A stretch of DNA of 64,000 nt from an uncultured Eggerthellaceae bacterium. GTDB lineage: Bacteria > Actinomycetota > Coriobacteriia > Coriobacteriales > Eggerthellaceae. The stretch's first letter is position 1. Each line of letters opens with the position of its first letter. Shown in pieces: positions 33,578 to 43,155 of this stretch. The stretch covers positions 61,124 through 125,123 of the forward strand of contig CALUHI010000030.1 in the NCBI GenBank assembly GCA_944320405.1, in the 5' to 3' direction. Below the pieces are notes generated by a model, which did not search any database, was not told where the DNA came from, and was given only the letters and a program-made list of their open reading frames with translations. Position numbers and translations under genes: made by a program.

Positions 33578-34459
33578 TTAAGCGGGATCGAGCGAGAACC
33601 CCGCGGCGTCTGCCATCAGCTCAAACAGAGCACCGTTGCTGAAGCCGGTTTCCACGCCCTCCGAGCGCTCAACGATGCGAACCGTCTCGACCGCTTGCCC
33701 AACCAGCATGCCAGCGCCGTCGTAGGTGCGGCACCCAGCATCTCGTGCAGCAGCAACGAACGCCGTGATTCCATGGCCGTACACGCAGTCGAATGCCCAT
33801 TGGCCCGCACGCAGCAGCGCATCGTCAAAGGGTGCGGGATCGCCCTCGTTCATGCCAAGCGGCGTTGCGTCGACAATCAAGTCCATGGAGGGAATGTCAG
33901 CATCTGCCTCGGCGTAACTTGAAGCGCGCAGTCGAACGCCTGGCAAGCCCGCCAGATCAGCCTCCCGATCGCGCCACCCTTCCAGCACCGCGCGCGTCCG
34001 TTCAGCACTGCGGCCCAGCAGCAGAACTTCTCCAGCCCGCGCATTCACGCATGCCGTCAAGATGGCAAGCGCCGTAGGGCCTGTTCCGCAGATGGCCACG
34101 CGCGCATCCTCAAAGCGAAACCCCTCGCGCGCAAGAAAGCCGACGCAGCCCGCGCCGTCGGTGTTGTGCGCCACCAAACGCCCGCCACGGTTGACCAGCA
34201 CGTTCGCCCCGCCGACGAGATCGACCGTCACGTCGCGCTCGTCCGCCGCCGCAAACGCTAGTGGCTTGTAAGGCGTGGTGATGTTCACCTGCAGGAAATC
34301 GCGCCCGACCAGCACGGCGCGTGCATCGCGCTCCGTCGGGCAGTCGAGCAGCTCATAGCGCCATGGGAACCTCGCTGCCGCATACGCCGCGTTGTACATC
34401 ACCGCCGACCTCGAATGACTCACCGGATGCCCCAACAAATAGAGACGCTGCTCTTTCAT
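33578..34459 (-). CDS. aroE: Shikimate dehydrogenase
   Basis: NADPH-dependent reduction of 3-dehydroshikimate. The 293 residues carry the substrate site GHPVSHSRSAVMYN (SHS in place of the commoner SLS), the catalytic Lys in NITTPYK, NTDGAG, a Rossmann segment ICGTGPTALAILTA and GAGMLVGQAVE. The start ATG at 34459 overlaps the stop of the upstream HAD gene (ATGA), with AGGTGGAG as ribosome site, so six upstream codons are rejected. Confidence 0.93.
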   Translation of the reverse strand: MKEQRLYLLGHPVSHSRSAVMYNAAYAAARFPWRYELLDCPTERDARAVLVGRDFLQVNITTPYKPLAFAAADERDVTVDLVGGANVLVNRGGRLVAHNTDGAGCVGFLAREGFRFEDARVAICGTGPTALAILTACVNARAGEVLLLGRSAERTRAVLEGWRDREADLAGLPGVRLRASSYAEADADIPSMDLIVDATPLGMNEGDPAPFDDALLRAGQWAFDCVYGHGITAFVAAARDAGCRTYDGAGMLVGQAVETVRIVERSEGVETGFSNGALFELMADAAGFSLDPA

Positions 34460-35031
34460 CGCTCCACCTGCGAACATGATGCGGTGTTTTGCTGGGCTGT
34501 TGCAGAAGCGCCCGTAACCGGAACCCCTGCCGGAGCTTCCTCAGGCTTCCGATCGCCCATGATCAGGCGCTCGACATGGCGCAGCATCAGCGTATGGGGA
34601 AGGTCCTGCTCAACCAGCGGCTGCAGCATGTAAGCGGTCATGCCCAGGAAATGGGCGCCGAGCACATCGGTGATCAGCTGGTCACCGATCACCACGGTGG
34701 TTGCGCGCTTCGCGCCGATCTTACGCAGCGCCATAAGGAACGCTGGCGGCAAAGGCTTGATCGCTTTCGCCACAATGGGAAGCTCCAGCCTGTCGGCAAG
34801 CTGATAGACACCCTCGTGCCAATTGTTCGAGACCAAGCAGAAGTCGAGCCCCGCGTCGCGTGCGCGAGCAAGCCAAGCGCCCACATCACGCGGCACTTCG
34901 TGGGTGTCGCGCGTGAGGATGGTGTTGTCCACGTCCATCAAAACCGACTTGAAACCGCAGCCCAGAAGGTCGCGTTCAATGTCGATCCGCGAAATGCGCG
35001 AGAAATACCTATCAGGTTTCAAAAACGCCAT
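34456..35031 (-). CDS. HAD-family phosphatase, YqeG type (IIIA)
   Basis: A 191-residue HAD phosphohydrolase. Motif I is DVDNTI (34-39), motif II the Ser in VSNN, motif III KAIKPLPPAF and motif IV GDQLITD. A 30-residue Ala/Ser/Thr-rich tail follows the fold. YqeG-type proteins often stand next to aroE, as here, where the two overlap by four bases. Mitochondrial relatives dephosphorylate phosphatidylglycerophosphate; whether this one does is not known. Confidence 0.85.
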   Translation of the reverse strand: MAFLKPDRYFSRISRIDIERDLLGCGFKSVLMDVDNTILTRDTHEVPRDVGAWLARARDAGLDFCLVSNNWHEGVYQLADRLELPIVAKAIKPLPPAFLMALRKIGAKRATTVVIGDQLITDVLGAHFLGMTAYMLQPLVEQDLPHTLMLRHVERLIMGDRKPEEAPAGVPVTGASATAQQNTASCSQVER

Positions 35032-35040
35032 GCGTCCGCC

Positions 35041-36198
35041 TTACGAGAACGTCTGCATATGCTCTTCGTAGGTCTCCGTGAAGTAGTACTGCATCTGGCC
35101 GCTGTCGTCCGGCGTGAAGTAGAAGAAGAAGTAATTCGTCTCGGCAGGTGAGCACACCGCCTGCAGGCTGCCAATGCTCGGCGAGCAGATGGGCGTGGGC
35201 GGAAGACCCGTGTTGGTGTAAGTGTTGTACGGGCCATCGGTGGCAACGTCTTCGGCAGTGGGATTGTGGCCAACCTCGTATGCCGTGGTAGCGTCGCTTT
35301 GCAGCATGCCGTACGTAGGCTCGCCGTCAGTTGCCAGGCGGTTGTAGAACACCGAGGCAACCTGCGCGCGGATGTCGGCATCAGCCGACGATTCCTTTTC
35401 GACGATGGAAGCAAGCTTCAGCATGTCATAGCTGCTCAGTCCCTCGCTTTGAGGATACGAAAGATCCAGCGTGGAAATCTCTGCCTTGTACTGGTCAAGC
35501 ATTTGACGAATGAGGGAATCAGCGGTGGCGTCATCTGCCACTTCGTAGGTTTTCGGGAACAGGAAGCCCTCCAAACTTGCCGTGCCGACCTCGCTCAGAA
35601 AATCGTAGTCGCCAGCGTACACGCTTGCATCGGACGCAGCGGCAGAAAAGTCCGCTGCCGAAATACGGCCTTCGGTTTTCTGCTCGACCGCAGAAGCGAT
35701 CTGCGCGAGCGTGTAGCCTTCGGGGATGGTGAGGCCATCGGGAACGACGTTGGGGCCGGAAACCAGCAGGTTCACCACTTCGTCAAGCGACATGCCGCCC
35801 GTGAACTCGTATGTACCGGGCTTGAGCTGGCTTGCCGCATTCATCTCACCCACACGATCAACAAAGCCTTGCGTGCTTCCCACGACGCCGGCTTCCTGGA
35901 GCTGTCCGCCAATTGCCGATGCGCCGGACCCTTCCGCGACCTGGATCTGTACGGTTTGCCCCTCTGCCAACGTAGGTTCAGGCGAGCACCCACGCAGTGC
36001 GGTCGCAATGCCGAAGATCGCAACTGCGATAACGACCAGCGCCACGACAAGCGCGATGACGGCGGGCACCTTGGAGCGTTTGGGGCGAATGTAGCTGGTA
36101 TCGTAGGTGCGGAACATCTTGTCGCCGCGAGCATGAGCCGACCGAGCCGCATGGTTCGGTCGCTGCGAATAGGTGATCTGCCTTTTGCGCAGTGGCAT
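35041..36198 (-). CDS. mltG: Endolytic peptidoglycan transglycosylase MltG
   Basis: Membrane enzyme that cuts nascent glycan strands and sets their length. The 385 residues have a short basic tail, a membrane helix at about 46-68, a LysM-like/YceG N-domain and the YceG catalytic core with the Glu in LASIVEKES, GFLFPKTYEV, VFYNRL and the C-terminal NTGLPPTPICSPS. AAGGAG precedes the ATG at 36198. It lies between ruvX and yqeG with nine-base gaps, in one operon. Confidence 0.92.
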   Translation of the reverse strand: MPLRKRQITYSQRPNHAARSAHARGDKMFRTYDTSYIRPKRSKVPAVIALVVALVVIAVAIFGIATALRGCSPEPTLAEGQTVQIQVAEGSGASAIGGQLQEAGVVGSTQGFVDRVGEMNAASQLKPGTYEFTGGMSLDEVVNLLVSGPNVVPDGLTIPEGYTLAQIASAVEQKTEGRISAADFSAAASDASVYAGDYDFLSEVGTASLEGFLFPKTYEVADDATADSLIRQMLDQYKAEISTLDLSYPQSEGLSSYDMLKLASIVEKESSADADIRAQVASVFYNRLATDGEPTYGMLQSDATTAYEVGHNPTAEDVATDGPYNTYTNTGLPPTPICSPSIGSLQAVCSPAETNYFFFYFTPDDSGQMQYYFTETYEEHMQTFS

Positions 36199-36207
36199 GG
36201 GAGCTCC

Positions 36208-36630
36208 TTATGATTCTGATTGATGGCGGGCATCCAGCCACGCCTGCAAGAACACGCTCGCGGCTATCATATCCACTTTGCCGCGCATCTGCTTTTCGCT
36301 GAGGCCCTTTTCACGCAAACTCCGTTTGGCTTCCGCTGAGCTCAAACGCTCGTCAGTGAATTCATGGGGAATGCCGCATGCGTCGCTGATCTGGGCTGCA
36401 GCCTTTCGGATGCGTTCCGCTTGAGGCCCTTCTTCTCCCGAAAGCGTATAGGGAAGGCCGCACAGCAAAAGCTCGGGCTCCCAGTCTTCCAGCACGCGGC
36501 GGAACGGCTTCGCGCAGGAGACAACCTCTGCCGCGGGCAGAACGCAAACCGGCGAGGCAACGCGTTGGCCAGGGTCGCACACCGCAACCCCCACGCGTAC
36601 CTCGCCGATGTCTAATGCAAGTATGCGCAT
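36208..36630 (-). CDS. ruvX: RuvX/YqgF Holliday junction resolvase-like protein
   Basis: A 140-residue RNase H-fold protein. The first acidic residue is in ALDIGEVRVGVAV (Asp7), then LLLCGLPYTLSGEEG, FTDERLSSAEAKR and a final acidic site in GKVDMIAASVFLQAWLD. Homologues act in 16S rRNA 5'-end maturation or recombination. Downstream of alaS (63 bases), upstream of mltG; the alaS-ruvX-mltG order is common in Gram-positives. Confidence 0.92.
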   Translation of the reverse strand: MRILALDIGEVRVGVAVCDPGQRVASPVCVLPAAEVVSCAKPFRRVLEDWEPELLLCGLPYTLSGEEGPQAERIRKAAAQISDACGIPHEFTDERLSSAEAKRSLREKGLSEKQMRGKVDMIAASVFLQAWLDARHQSES

Positions 36631-36693
36631 TCGCCCTCTAGTTCACAGGTCGTTCGTAACGCGCCCGTTCTGTCATCTGGCAGGCCGACGGAA

Positions 36694-39333
36694 CTACCGA
36701 AGAAGTTCTCGCGCGGCCTCGAGTGCGGCATCCATGCCGGAGGCGTCCTTGCCACCAGCCTGGGCCATGGTGGGCTTGCCGCCGCCACCGCCCTTGATGT
36801 TGCCGGCGATGGCCTTGATGATGGCGCCGGCATTGAAACCTGCCGCCACCGCTTCGTCGGTGCCGGCGGCCATGATGACGGGCTTGTCATCGTTGACCGT
36901 GCCGATGATGCAGGCACCGGGCTTCTCCAAACGCGCACGCAGAATGTCCCATGCATTGCGCAGACCACCAGTGTCAAGACCGTCGATGCGCGTGACGACC
37001 ACCGGGTAGCCCGCGGAGGCATCAACGACGTCCTTCAGATGGTCGGAAACGTCGCCTTCGGCCGCAGCCTGCTTGGCGCGCTTGCGCTCGGCCTCGAACT
37101 CCTTGATAGCGGCCAGGTTGGCCTTGACGCGCTCGGCAACCTCGAAGGGCTTGGCTTTCATCTCGGCTGCAGCGCACTTGAGCTCGGCTTCCATGTGGTT
37201 CACGTACGCCAACGCGTCGTAGCTGGTCACCGCTTCGATACGGCGCAGGTTCGCACCGACGCTTGACTCGGAGACGATCTTCACAAAGCCGATCTCGGCG
37301 GTATTGGAAACATGGCAACCACCGCACAGCTCGCGGGAGAACTCGCCGGCCTCGACCACGCGCACGGTATCGCCGTACTTCTCGCCGAACAGAGCCGTCA
37401 CGCCAGCGGCGCGTGCCTCGTCAAGTGACGTCTCGTAGATGTTCATGGGGATGGCGGCCATGATCTCCTCGTTGGCAACGCGCTCGATTTCGGCAAGCTG
37501 CTCGGGCGTGGTGGCCTCGAAGTGCGTGAAGTCGAAACGCAGACGGTCCGGACCGACGTAGGAGCCCGCCTGCTTCACGTGATCGCCCAGCACCTTGCGC
37601 AGCGCCGCGTGCAGAATGTGCGTAGCGGTGTGGTTGCGCGTGATGCGGGCACGACGCTTTGCCTCCACCGCAGCGGTGACGGCATCGCCCACGGAGACGC
37701 TGCCATCCAGCACCTTCGCCATGTGGCACACCAAGCCCTTCTCGGGCGCCTTGGTGTCCACGACGTCGGCGACGAAACCGCCTTCAGACGCGATGACGCC
37801 GGTGTCGCCCACCTCGCCGCCCATCTCAGCGTAGAACGGGGTGGCATCGAGCACGATCTCGCCCTCGTCGCCCTTGGCAAGCGCATCGACGCGCGCGCCG
37901 TCCTTGATGAGCGCGACGACCTTGGCCTCGCGCACCAGCTCGCCGTAACCGGTGAACTCAGTAGCACCGACTTCCTTCAGGATGTCGGCATGCACGCCGC
38001 CGTAGGTGCTCCAAGCCGCCTCGGCGTCGTCCTTGGTGGCAGCGCGGGCACGCTCGCGCTGCTGCTCCATGCACGCGTCGAAGCCGTCGCGATCGACCGT
38101 GATGCCGCGCTCGGCGCAGATCTCCTCCGTGATCTCGACCGGGAAGCCGTAGGTATCGTGCAGGGTGAAAGCGGCCCCACCGGAAAGCACGGTGCCTTCA
38201 AGCTTGGACAGCGCGTCTTCCAAGTACGCCTGGCCCTGGCGCAGCGTGGCACCAAAGCGCTCTTCCTCGGAAAGAACCACGCGCTCCACGAGCTCGCGAT
38301 TATCGATGATCTCGGGGTACACATCGCCCATCTTCTCGATGATGGCGTCGATGTAGTTCTTCAGGAACGGGCCTTCGATGCCCAGCTTGTGACCATGCAT
38401 CACCGCGCGGCGCAGCAAACGGCGCAGCACGTAGCCGCGGCCTTCGTTGGACGGCAGGATGCCGTCGGCAATCATGAAGGTGACCGAACGGCTGTGGTCC
38501 GCCACGATGCGCAGCGAGAGATCGGCCGCCTCGTCGGTCTTGTATTCCTTGCCCGACAGCTTTTCGCCAACTGAGATCAAACCGCGCAGCACGTCGGTAT
38601 CGTAGTTGTTCGTAACGCCCTGCATGATGGCTGCCATGCGCTCAAGACCCATGCCGGTGTCGATGTTCTTCGTCTTAAGCGGCGCGAGCGTGCCGTCTTC
38701 CTGGCCGTCGAACTGGGTGAACACGCAATTCCAGTACTCCAGGAAGCGGTCGCAGTCGCAACCCGGCTTGCAGTCGGGGCTGCCGCAGCCCACTTCGGGG
38801 CCCTGGTCGAAATACAGCTCGGAGCACGGGCCGCACGGGCCGGTGGGGCCGGCGCGCCAGAAGTTGTCGTCCTCACCCAAGCGCGAGATGTGATCCTCGG
38901 CCACACCCAGGCTCTTCCAGATCTCGATGGTCTCGTCGTCGTCCTCGAACACGGTGAAGTACAGACGCTCCAGCGGAAGCTCCAGCACCTCGGTAGAGAA
39001 CTCCAACGCCCAAGCGCACATCTCCTTCTTGAAGTACTTGCCGAAGCTGAAGTTGCCCAACATCTCGAAGAAGCTCAGGTGGCGACCCGTGGTGCCGATG
39101 ATGTCGATGTCGTTGGTGCGCACGCACTTCTGCACCGTGGTGGTGCCCATGTAGGCGGGATCGAGCTCTTTGGTGTGCAGGAAGTAGGGCTTGAACTGCA
39201 CCATGCCAGCGCTGGTGAGCAGCAGGCTGGGGTCATCGGGGATCAGCGAGGACGACGGCATGCGCTTGCAGCCTTTTTCCTCGAAGAACCTCAGGTACTT
39301 CTCGCGGATCTCCGCAGTGGTCATGTACTTCAT
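36694..39333 (-). CDS. alaS: Alanyl-tRNA synthetase
   Basis: Charges tRNA-Ala. The 879-residue enzyme has the class II core at the N-terminus (GTTTVQKCVRTNDI, FFEMLGNFSFGKYFKKE), the editing domain with the zinc ligands in NHTATHILH and CGGCH, and the C-terminal C-Ala domain (GGGGGKPTMAQAGG). The ATG at 39333 is preceded by AAGGCGAG; 43 further upstream codons look non-coding. No T-box pattern is visible in the 145-base leader. Confidence 0.96.
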   Translation of the reverse strand: MKYMTTAEIREKYLRFFEEKGCKRMPSSSLIPDDPSLLLTSAGMVQFKPYFLHTKELDPAYMGTTTVQKCVRTNDIDIIGTTGRHLSFFEMLGNFSFGKYFKKEMCAWALEFSTEVLELPLERLYFTVFEDDDETIEIWKSLGVAEDHISRLGEDDNFWRAGPTGPCGPCSELYFDQGPEVGCGSPDCKPGCDCDRFLEYWNCVFTQFDGQEDGTLAPLKTKNIDTGMGLERMAAIMQGVTNNYDTDVLRGLISVGEKLSGKEYKTDEAADLSLRIVADHSRSVTFMIADGILPSNEGRGYVLRRLLRRAVMHGHKLGIEGPFLKNYIDAIIEKMGDVYPEIIDNRELVERVVLSEEERFGATLRQGQAYLEDALSKLEGTVLSGGAAFTLHDTYGFPVEITEEICAERGITVDRDGFDACMEQQRERARAATKDDAEAAWSTYGGVHADILKEVGATEFTGYGELVREAKVVALIKDGARVDALAKGDEGEIVLDATPFYAEMGGEVGDTGVIASEGGFVADVVDTKAPEKGLVCHMAKVLDGSVSVGDAVTAAVEAKRRARITRNHTATHILHAALRKVLGDHVKQAGSYVGPDRLRFDFTHFEATTPEQLAEIERVANEEIMAAIPMNIYETSLDEARAAGVTALFGEKYGDTVRVVEAGEFSRELCGGCHVSNTAEIGFVKIVSESSVGANLRRIEAVTSYDALAYVNHMEAELKCAAAEMKAKPFEVAERVKANLAAIKEFEAERKRAKQAAAEGDVSDHLKDVVDASAGYPVVVTRIDGLDTGGLRNAWDILRARLEKPGACIIGTVNDDKPVIMAAGTDEAVAAGFNAGAIIKAIAGNIKGGGGGKPTMAQAGGKDASGMDAALEAARELLR

Positions 39334-39426
39334 ACTCGTATCTCGCCTTTTCATCCTTGCGGGCACCAAGGTGCCCTTTCCTATTCGAACGGACGCTTGC
39401 GCGCCACGTCGTTTCCCTTCATGAAA

Positions 39427-39451
39427 CCGCCCGGCTGCCAGAACCGGGCGG
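39427..39451 (-). terminator. Hairpin between the AI-2E-type gene and alaS
   Basis: CCGCCCGG and CCGGGCGG form a perfect 8-bp stem, followed in the minus direction by TTTCAT. A weak terminator that would separate the two genes. Confidence 0.5.
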
Positions 39452-39478
39452 ATCAGGCGCATGCGCGCCTTGCATGCA

Positions 39479-40792
39479 TCAACGCCGGCGATGCCGGCCG
39501 AAGCGACGCGCTTGCTCTTTGCGCGCCTGGATGCGCTCCATGGAAGCCGTTACGTCCGGGTGCGGCGCGGTAACGTCCGCCAGAGGATCCACCGCATCGC
39601 CTTCCGAAGGGGTTCCCTTGAAGAACACGCCGTCTTCGGACACCAGCTGTCTGCCGGTGCGCTTCTCGAAATAATACACGAAAACAGATTTCGCCACGGC
39701 CACGGCGGGAATCGCCACCAACATGCCGAAAATGGAGCCGACAAACCCGCTCATAGCGCCACCGATGGCAGAACCAGCAAGCAATGTGATCAAGGTGAGC
39801 GCCGGATGCACATCCACCGAATCGGCCATGATCTTTGGCGAGACGAACGTGTAGACGATCTGCTGGATGGCAATGGTTCCCAGAAGCGCCACCACTGCAG
39901 CAAGGGGGCTTACGAACACGCCCACCACAGCCGCAAGCGCGCCGCCAAGCCACGGGCCGACTACGGGAATGATATTCAGCAGGCCTGCGATCACGCCCAA
40001 TGCGGCATAGTTAGGAATGCCCACGATAGCAAAGCAAACGCCGCAGCCCACACCGATGATGGCGCACTGGATCAGAGTTGCTTTGATGTAACCCGCCATC
40101 ACGCGCGTGAACGTAAGATGGAGCATGTCCAGATCTTCCTGGCGCTTCGGCCCCACCAGGCGCTTGCATTCGCGACCGAGCGCGGGAAGCTCCATCAGCA
40201 CCCAGAACGCCACGACCAGGCCGAAACCAATGGCAACCAAACTGTTCGCGATACCGGTGCCGATGCCAATAGCGCCCGATGCGCTTTGGCTCGCGAAGTT
40301 GGTCGCCCATGCGCCAAACGACGCCAGCGCATCGTTGATGCCCTGCCGCACGCTCTCATTTTCGAAAAGGTTGGAATACCGCTCGTAGATGCCGTTGCCC
40401 CAGTCGATCACGTTCTGCACATAGCCGGGAATGCTCTGCACCAAATTGGCGAACTGATCGCCGAAGCCAAAGATAGGCGAGAACATCAGGAACACAACGG
40501 CTCCGACCACTACGAACATAACCACATATGCGATAGCGGTGCCTATGCCGCGATTGATGCCGCGCTTCTCGAGCGCATTGACGATGCCGCGCAGGCAGAA
40601 CACGATGATGGTGGTCCAAATGATCACGCCGATGGGCGTGGAAAGCACGTTCATGAGGTAGACAACCACCGCAAGAAGCAGGATGGCGCCAACCGCGGTC
40701 CATACGCCCAGGAAGCGGCGGCGCGCGTTCATTGCGCGCGTGCGCGTCAGGGGGTCGAGAGTTGAGTAGTCGATTCCGCTCAAGAGAGGCAT
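39479..40792 (-). CDS. AI-2E family transporter (PerM type)
   Basis: A 437-residue membrane protein with seven to eight helices of the AI-2E/UPF0118 family. Typical segments are VIIWTTIIVFCLRGIVNAL, VGVGCGVCFAIVG-like GIPNYAALGVIAGLLNIIPVVGPWLGG and SVDVHPALTLITLLAGSAIGG. Members export autoinducer-2 or act as cation/proton antiporters; the substrate here cannot be told. The C-terminal 60 residues are charged and cytoplasmic. The gene starts five bases after the DUF948-like gene ends. Confidence 0.87.
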   Translation of the reverse strand: MPLLSGIDYSTLDPLTRTRAMNARRRFLGVWTAVGAILLLAVVVYLMNVLSTPIGVIIWTTIIVFCLRGIVNALEKRGINRGIGTAIAYVVMFVVVGAVVFLMFSPIFGFGDQFANLVQSIPGYVQNVIDWGNGIYERYSNLFENESVRQGINDALASFGAWATNFASQSASGAIGIGTGIANSLVAIGFGLVVAFWVLMELPALGRECKRLVGPKRQEDLDMLHLTFTRVMAGYIKATLIQCAIIGVGCGVCFAIVGIPNYAALGVIAGLLNIIPVVGPWLGGALAAVVGVFVSPLAAVVALLGTIAIQQIVYTFVSPKIMADSVDVHPALTLITLLAGSAIGGAMSGFVGSIFGMLVAIPAVAVAKSVFVYYFEKRTGRQLVSEDGVFFKGTPSEGDAVDPLADVTAPHPDVTASMERIQARKEQARRFGRHRRR

Positions 40793-40797
40793 CTCAT

Positions 40798-41502
40798 CTA
40801 CGCCTGGGGCTTTTCGCCCGCATCTTCAGCGGGGTCAGTCGGTGCGGCAGCTTCGCCGGAAGCGGCATCGGAGGATCCGTAGGTGAAGTAACCCTCCTGC
40901 GCTTTTGCAGGCTGGGTGGATGCGGGGTCAGACGGAACCGTCTGTGCAGCAGCTTCGTCGGCGGTTTCCTTCTCTTTGCGCGCCTGTTCAATGCGTGCGG
41001 CGGCGCGGGAGCGCTTGCCCTCGACGTCCAGCTGGTCCTGGGACTCTTTCTCCAAACGAGCTGCCTCGGCTTTCTGATCGCCAAGCGCGATGGATTCCTC
41101 GCTGGCACCGCGCGAACGGAACGCGCCGCGCACCTTGGTGGTCACGTTGTTGACGAGATCCATCGGCGCGCTGGTAATGGCGTCAACGGTGGAGACGGTG
41201 GAAGAAACGGTGTCGGTGACCTCACTCACGTCCTCGAGAATCTGGTCGAGGCGCATGATCTCGAGGTTTGCGGCGTCGACGGTCAGCGAGACGCGATCAA
41301 CCAGAGGGTCGATCTTCTTCGTGGCAGGCTCAAGCGATGCCGTGATGCTCTGCACGTGCTCAAGAGTGGGCTCAACTTGCTGCTTGATCTCTTCGACCGT
41401 CTTGCGCGTCCGACGCGCGACGAGTGCGAGCTCGATGATAAGCCACACGAGCACGAAACCCACGACAACGTACACGATGCTGATTAGCTGGTTGAAATCC
41501 AC
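40798..41502 (-). CDS. DUF948-like membrane-anchored coiled-coil protein
   Basis: A 234-residue protein with one N-terminal membrane helix (8-28), a long helical region (RTRKTVEEIKQQVEPTLEHVQ to SSTVSTVDAI) and a charged, Ala/Glu-rich tail. The pattern fits DUF948 (YtxG-like) general-stress proteins. The ATG at 41502 follows AGGAGG, and the promoter at 41532 gives a leader of about 23 bases. In one operon with the AI-2E-type transporter. Function not known. Confidence 0.7.
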   Translation of the reverse strand: MDFNQLISIVYVVVGFVLVWLIIELALVARRTRKTVEEIKQQVEPTLEHVQSITASLEPATKKIDPLVDRVSLTVDAANLEIMRLDQILEDVSEVTDTVSSTVSTVDAITSAPMDLVNNVTTKVRGAFRSRGASEESIALGDQKAEAARLEKESQDQLDVEGKRSRAAARIEQARKEKETADEAAAQTVPSDPASTQPAKAQEGYFTYGSSDAASGEAAAPTDPAEDAGEKPQA

Positions 41503-41531
41503 GATGGCCTCCTGGTTTGCCCGAGTAACTC

Positions 41532-41540
41532 ACTATAGCA
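41532..41540 (-). promoter_or_regulatory. Extended -10 promoter of the DUF948-like gene
   Basis: Minus strand TGCTATAGT, 30 bases before the ATG at 41502; no good -35. Confidence 0.45.
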
Positions 41541-41606
41541 CGTTCGCAGGTGGCAAACACCCCCGCTTGTCTGCGGAAAAGGGAACAAGCAGGGAATCAT
41601 CGCAGA

Positions 41607-42980
41607 CTAACCCTTGCTGGAGTCAGGAGACGGTGCCGAGGGACCAACGCCGGGCCTTGCCGCACCGAAGCGAGCAGCGCGGTCACGGGCGACGGCATCG
41701 GTTCGATACGCCTCCCATCCGCGGTCGGAGGGGCAATGGAAGCATCCACGCTCCAACCCTTCCGGAAGGTAGCGCTGATCGACCCATCCGCCAGGATAGT
41801 CGTGTGGATAGAGGTAAGCTCCGTAATCTTGCGAGCCAGGGCGGTGGCGATCGCGCAGATGGTCGGGCACAGCGCGCGCAGGACCGTTGCGCACTTCAGA
41901 CAAAGCGGCGTCGATGCCCGCTTCGGCAGCGTTGCTCTTGGGGGCCAGCGCCAGGTACACGGCAGCTTGAGCCAAATTGATGCGGCATTCGGGGTACCCG
42001 ATCACCTCAGCCGAGCGGAACGCAGCCTCGGCGATGAGCAGCGCCTGCGGATCGGCGTTGCCGATGTCTTCGGAAGCGGCAATGAACATGCGCCGCGCGA
42101 TGAACTTCGGGTCTTCCCCACCGTCGATCATCCGCGCAAGCCAGTACAGCGCCGCATCGGGATCAGAACCGCGCATCGATTTGATGAACGCCGAGATGAC
42201 GTCGTAGTGCATGTCCTTGCTCTTGTCGTAGGGCAAGCTGCGATGCGGGGTTGCCGCGCGAACGTGATCTTCTTCGATGATGGCAGGGTCGTCAGGCGTA
42301 CCCTCGGCAACCATGCCGGCCGCCAGCTCCAACGTGGTGAGCGCAGCACGCCCATCACCGCCGGCAAGCAGCACGATGGCTTCGCGCGCCTTTTCTGAAA
42401 GCTGGTATTTCCCGCCAAGACCCCGTTCATCGGAAAGCGCATGGTCCAGCATGCGCTCGATATCGGCATCGGAGAGGCTGTGGAGCTCGACCACGCGAGA
42501 GCGCGAGATGAGCGCCGAGTTCACTTCAAAGAACGGGTTTTCGGTGGTCGCTCCCACCAACACGATCACGCGATCCTCGACAGCGTGCAGCAGGGAATCC
42601 TGCTGGCTGCGGTTGAACCGGTGAATCTCATCGACGAACAGGATAGTGCGCGCACCGCTCATGGCCAGGCGCTTTTCCGCCGCGTCGATCTCGCGGCGCA
42701 GGTCAGACACCGTGCCGCCAATGGCAGACACCTCAACGAACGTGGCCTTGGTGGCTTGGGCGATCACATGCGCCAACGACGTTTTGCCCGTGCCGGCAGG
42801 ACCGTACAGGATGATGGAGCTGAGCCGGTCTTGCTCGATGGCAGCACGCAGCCAGCTTCCCGGACCGACGGCGTCGTCTTGGCCCACCAGCTCGTCAAGC
42901 GTGCGCGGCCGCATGCGCACCGCCAAAGGCGCCACCTCCGAGCGCGCCTGCTGTTCGATTTCGGAAAAGAGAGTATCCAT
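41607..42980 (-). CDS. rarA: Replication-associated recombination protein A (RarA/MgsA AAA+ ATPase)
   Basis: A 457-residue clamp-loader-related ATPase active at stalled forks. Features are RMRPRTLDELVGQ, Walker A YGPAGTGKTSLA (59-70), sensor region LFVDEIHRFNRSQQD, GATTENPFFEVNSALISRSRV, and the C-terminal tetramer domain with MRGSDPDAALYWLARMI and ASEDIGNADP. The ATG at 42980 has no Shine-Dalgarno, while TGATACGAT ends six bases before it, so the mRNA is probably leaderless. Confidence 0.93.
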   Translation of the reverse strand: MDTLFSEIEQQARSEVAPLAVRMRPRTLDELVGQDDAVGPGSWLRAAIEQDRLSSIILYGPAGTGKTSLAHVIAQATKATFVEVSAIGGTVSDLRREIDAAEKRLAMSGARTILFVDEIHRFNRSQQDSLLHAVEDRVIVLVGATTENPFFEVNSALISRSRVVELHSLSDADIERMLDHALSDERGLGGKYQLSEKAREAIVLLAGGDGRAALTTLELAAGMVAEGTPDDPAIIEEDHVRAATPHRSLPYDKSKDMHYDVISAFIKSMRGSDPDAALYWLARMIDGGEDPKFIARRMFIAASEDIGNADPQALLIAEAAFRSAEVIGYPECRINLAQAAVYLALAPKSNAAEAGIDAALSEVRNGPARAVPDHLRDRHRPGSQDYGAYLYPHDYPGGWVDQRYLPEGLERGCFHCPSDRGWEAYRTDAVARDRAARFGAARPGVGPSAPSPDSSKG

Positions 42981-42986
42981 GCGCGT

Positions 42987-42995
42987 ATCGTATCA
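42987..42995 (-). promoter_or_regulatory. Extended -10 promoter of rarA, leaderless arrangement
   Basis: Minus strand TGATACGAT followed by ACGCGC and the ATG. The predicted start coincides with the start codon. Confidence 0.5.
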
Positions 42996-43155
42996 CGACG
43001 AGTGAAGGCTTTCTCGCTTTACAAGGAATGATGCTTCTCGTGGCCCGAATCGAACGCGAAAATGAGAAAAAACCTCCGTCCCTTTTTCTCGTTCACATAG
43101 CGCCTTGGCTCGCCGAGCATGACTCCCCGGCAAGTTGCACGTATTTTCCGCTTAG

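Noticed and set aside
39334..39478. T-box riboswitch upstream of alaS
   Set aside because: No TGGNACCGCG-type antiterminator or AG bulge/specifier stem could be recognised; only simple hairpins.
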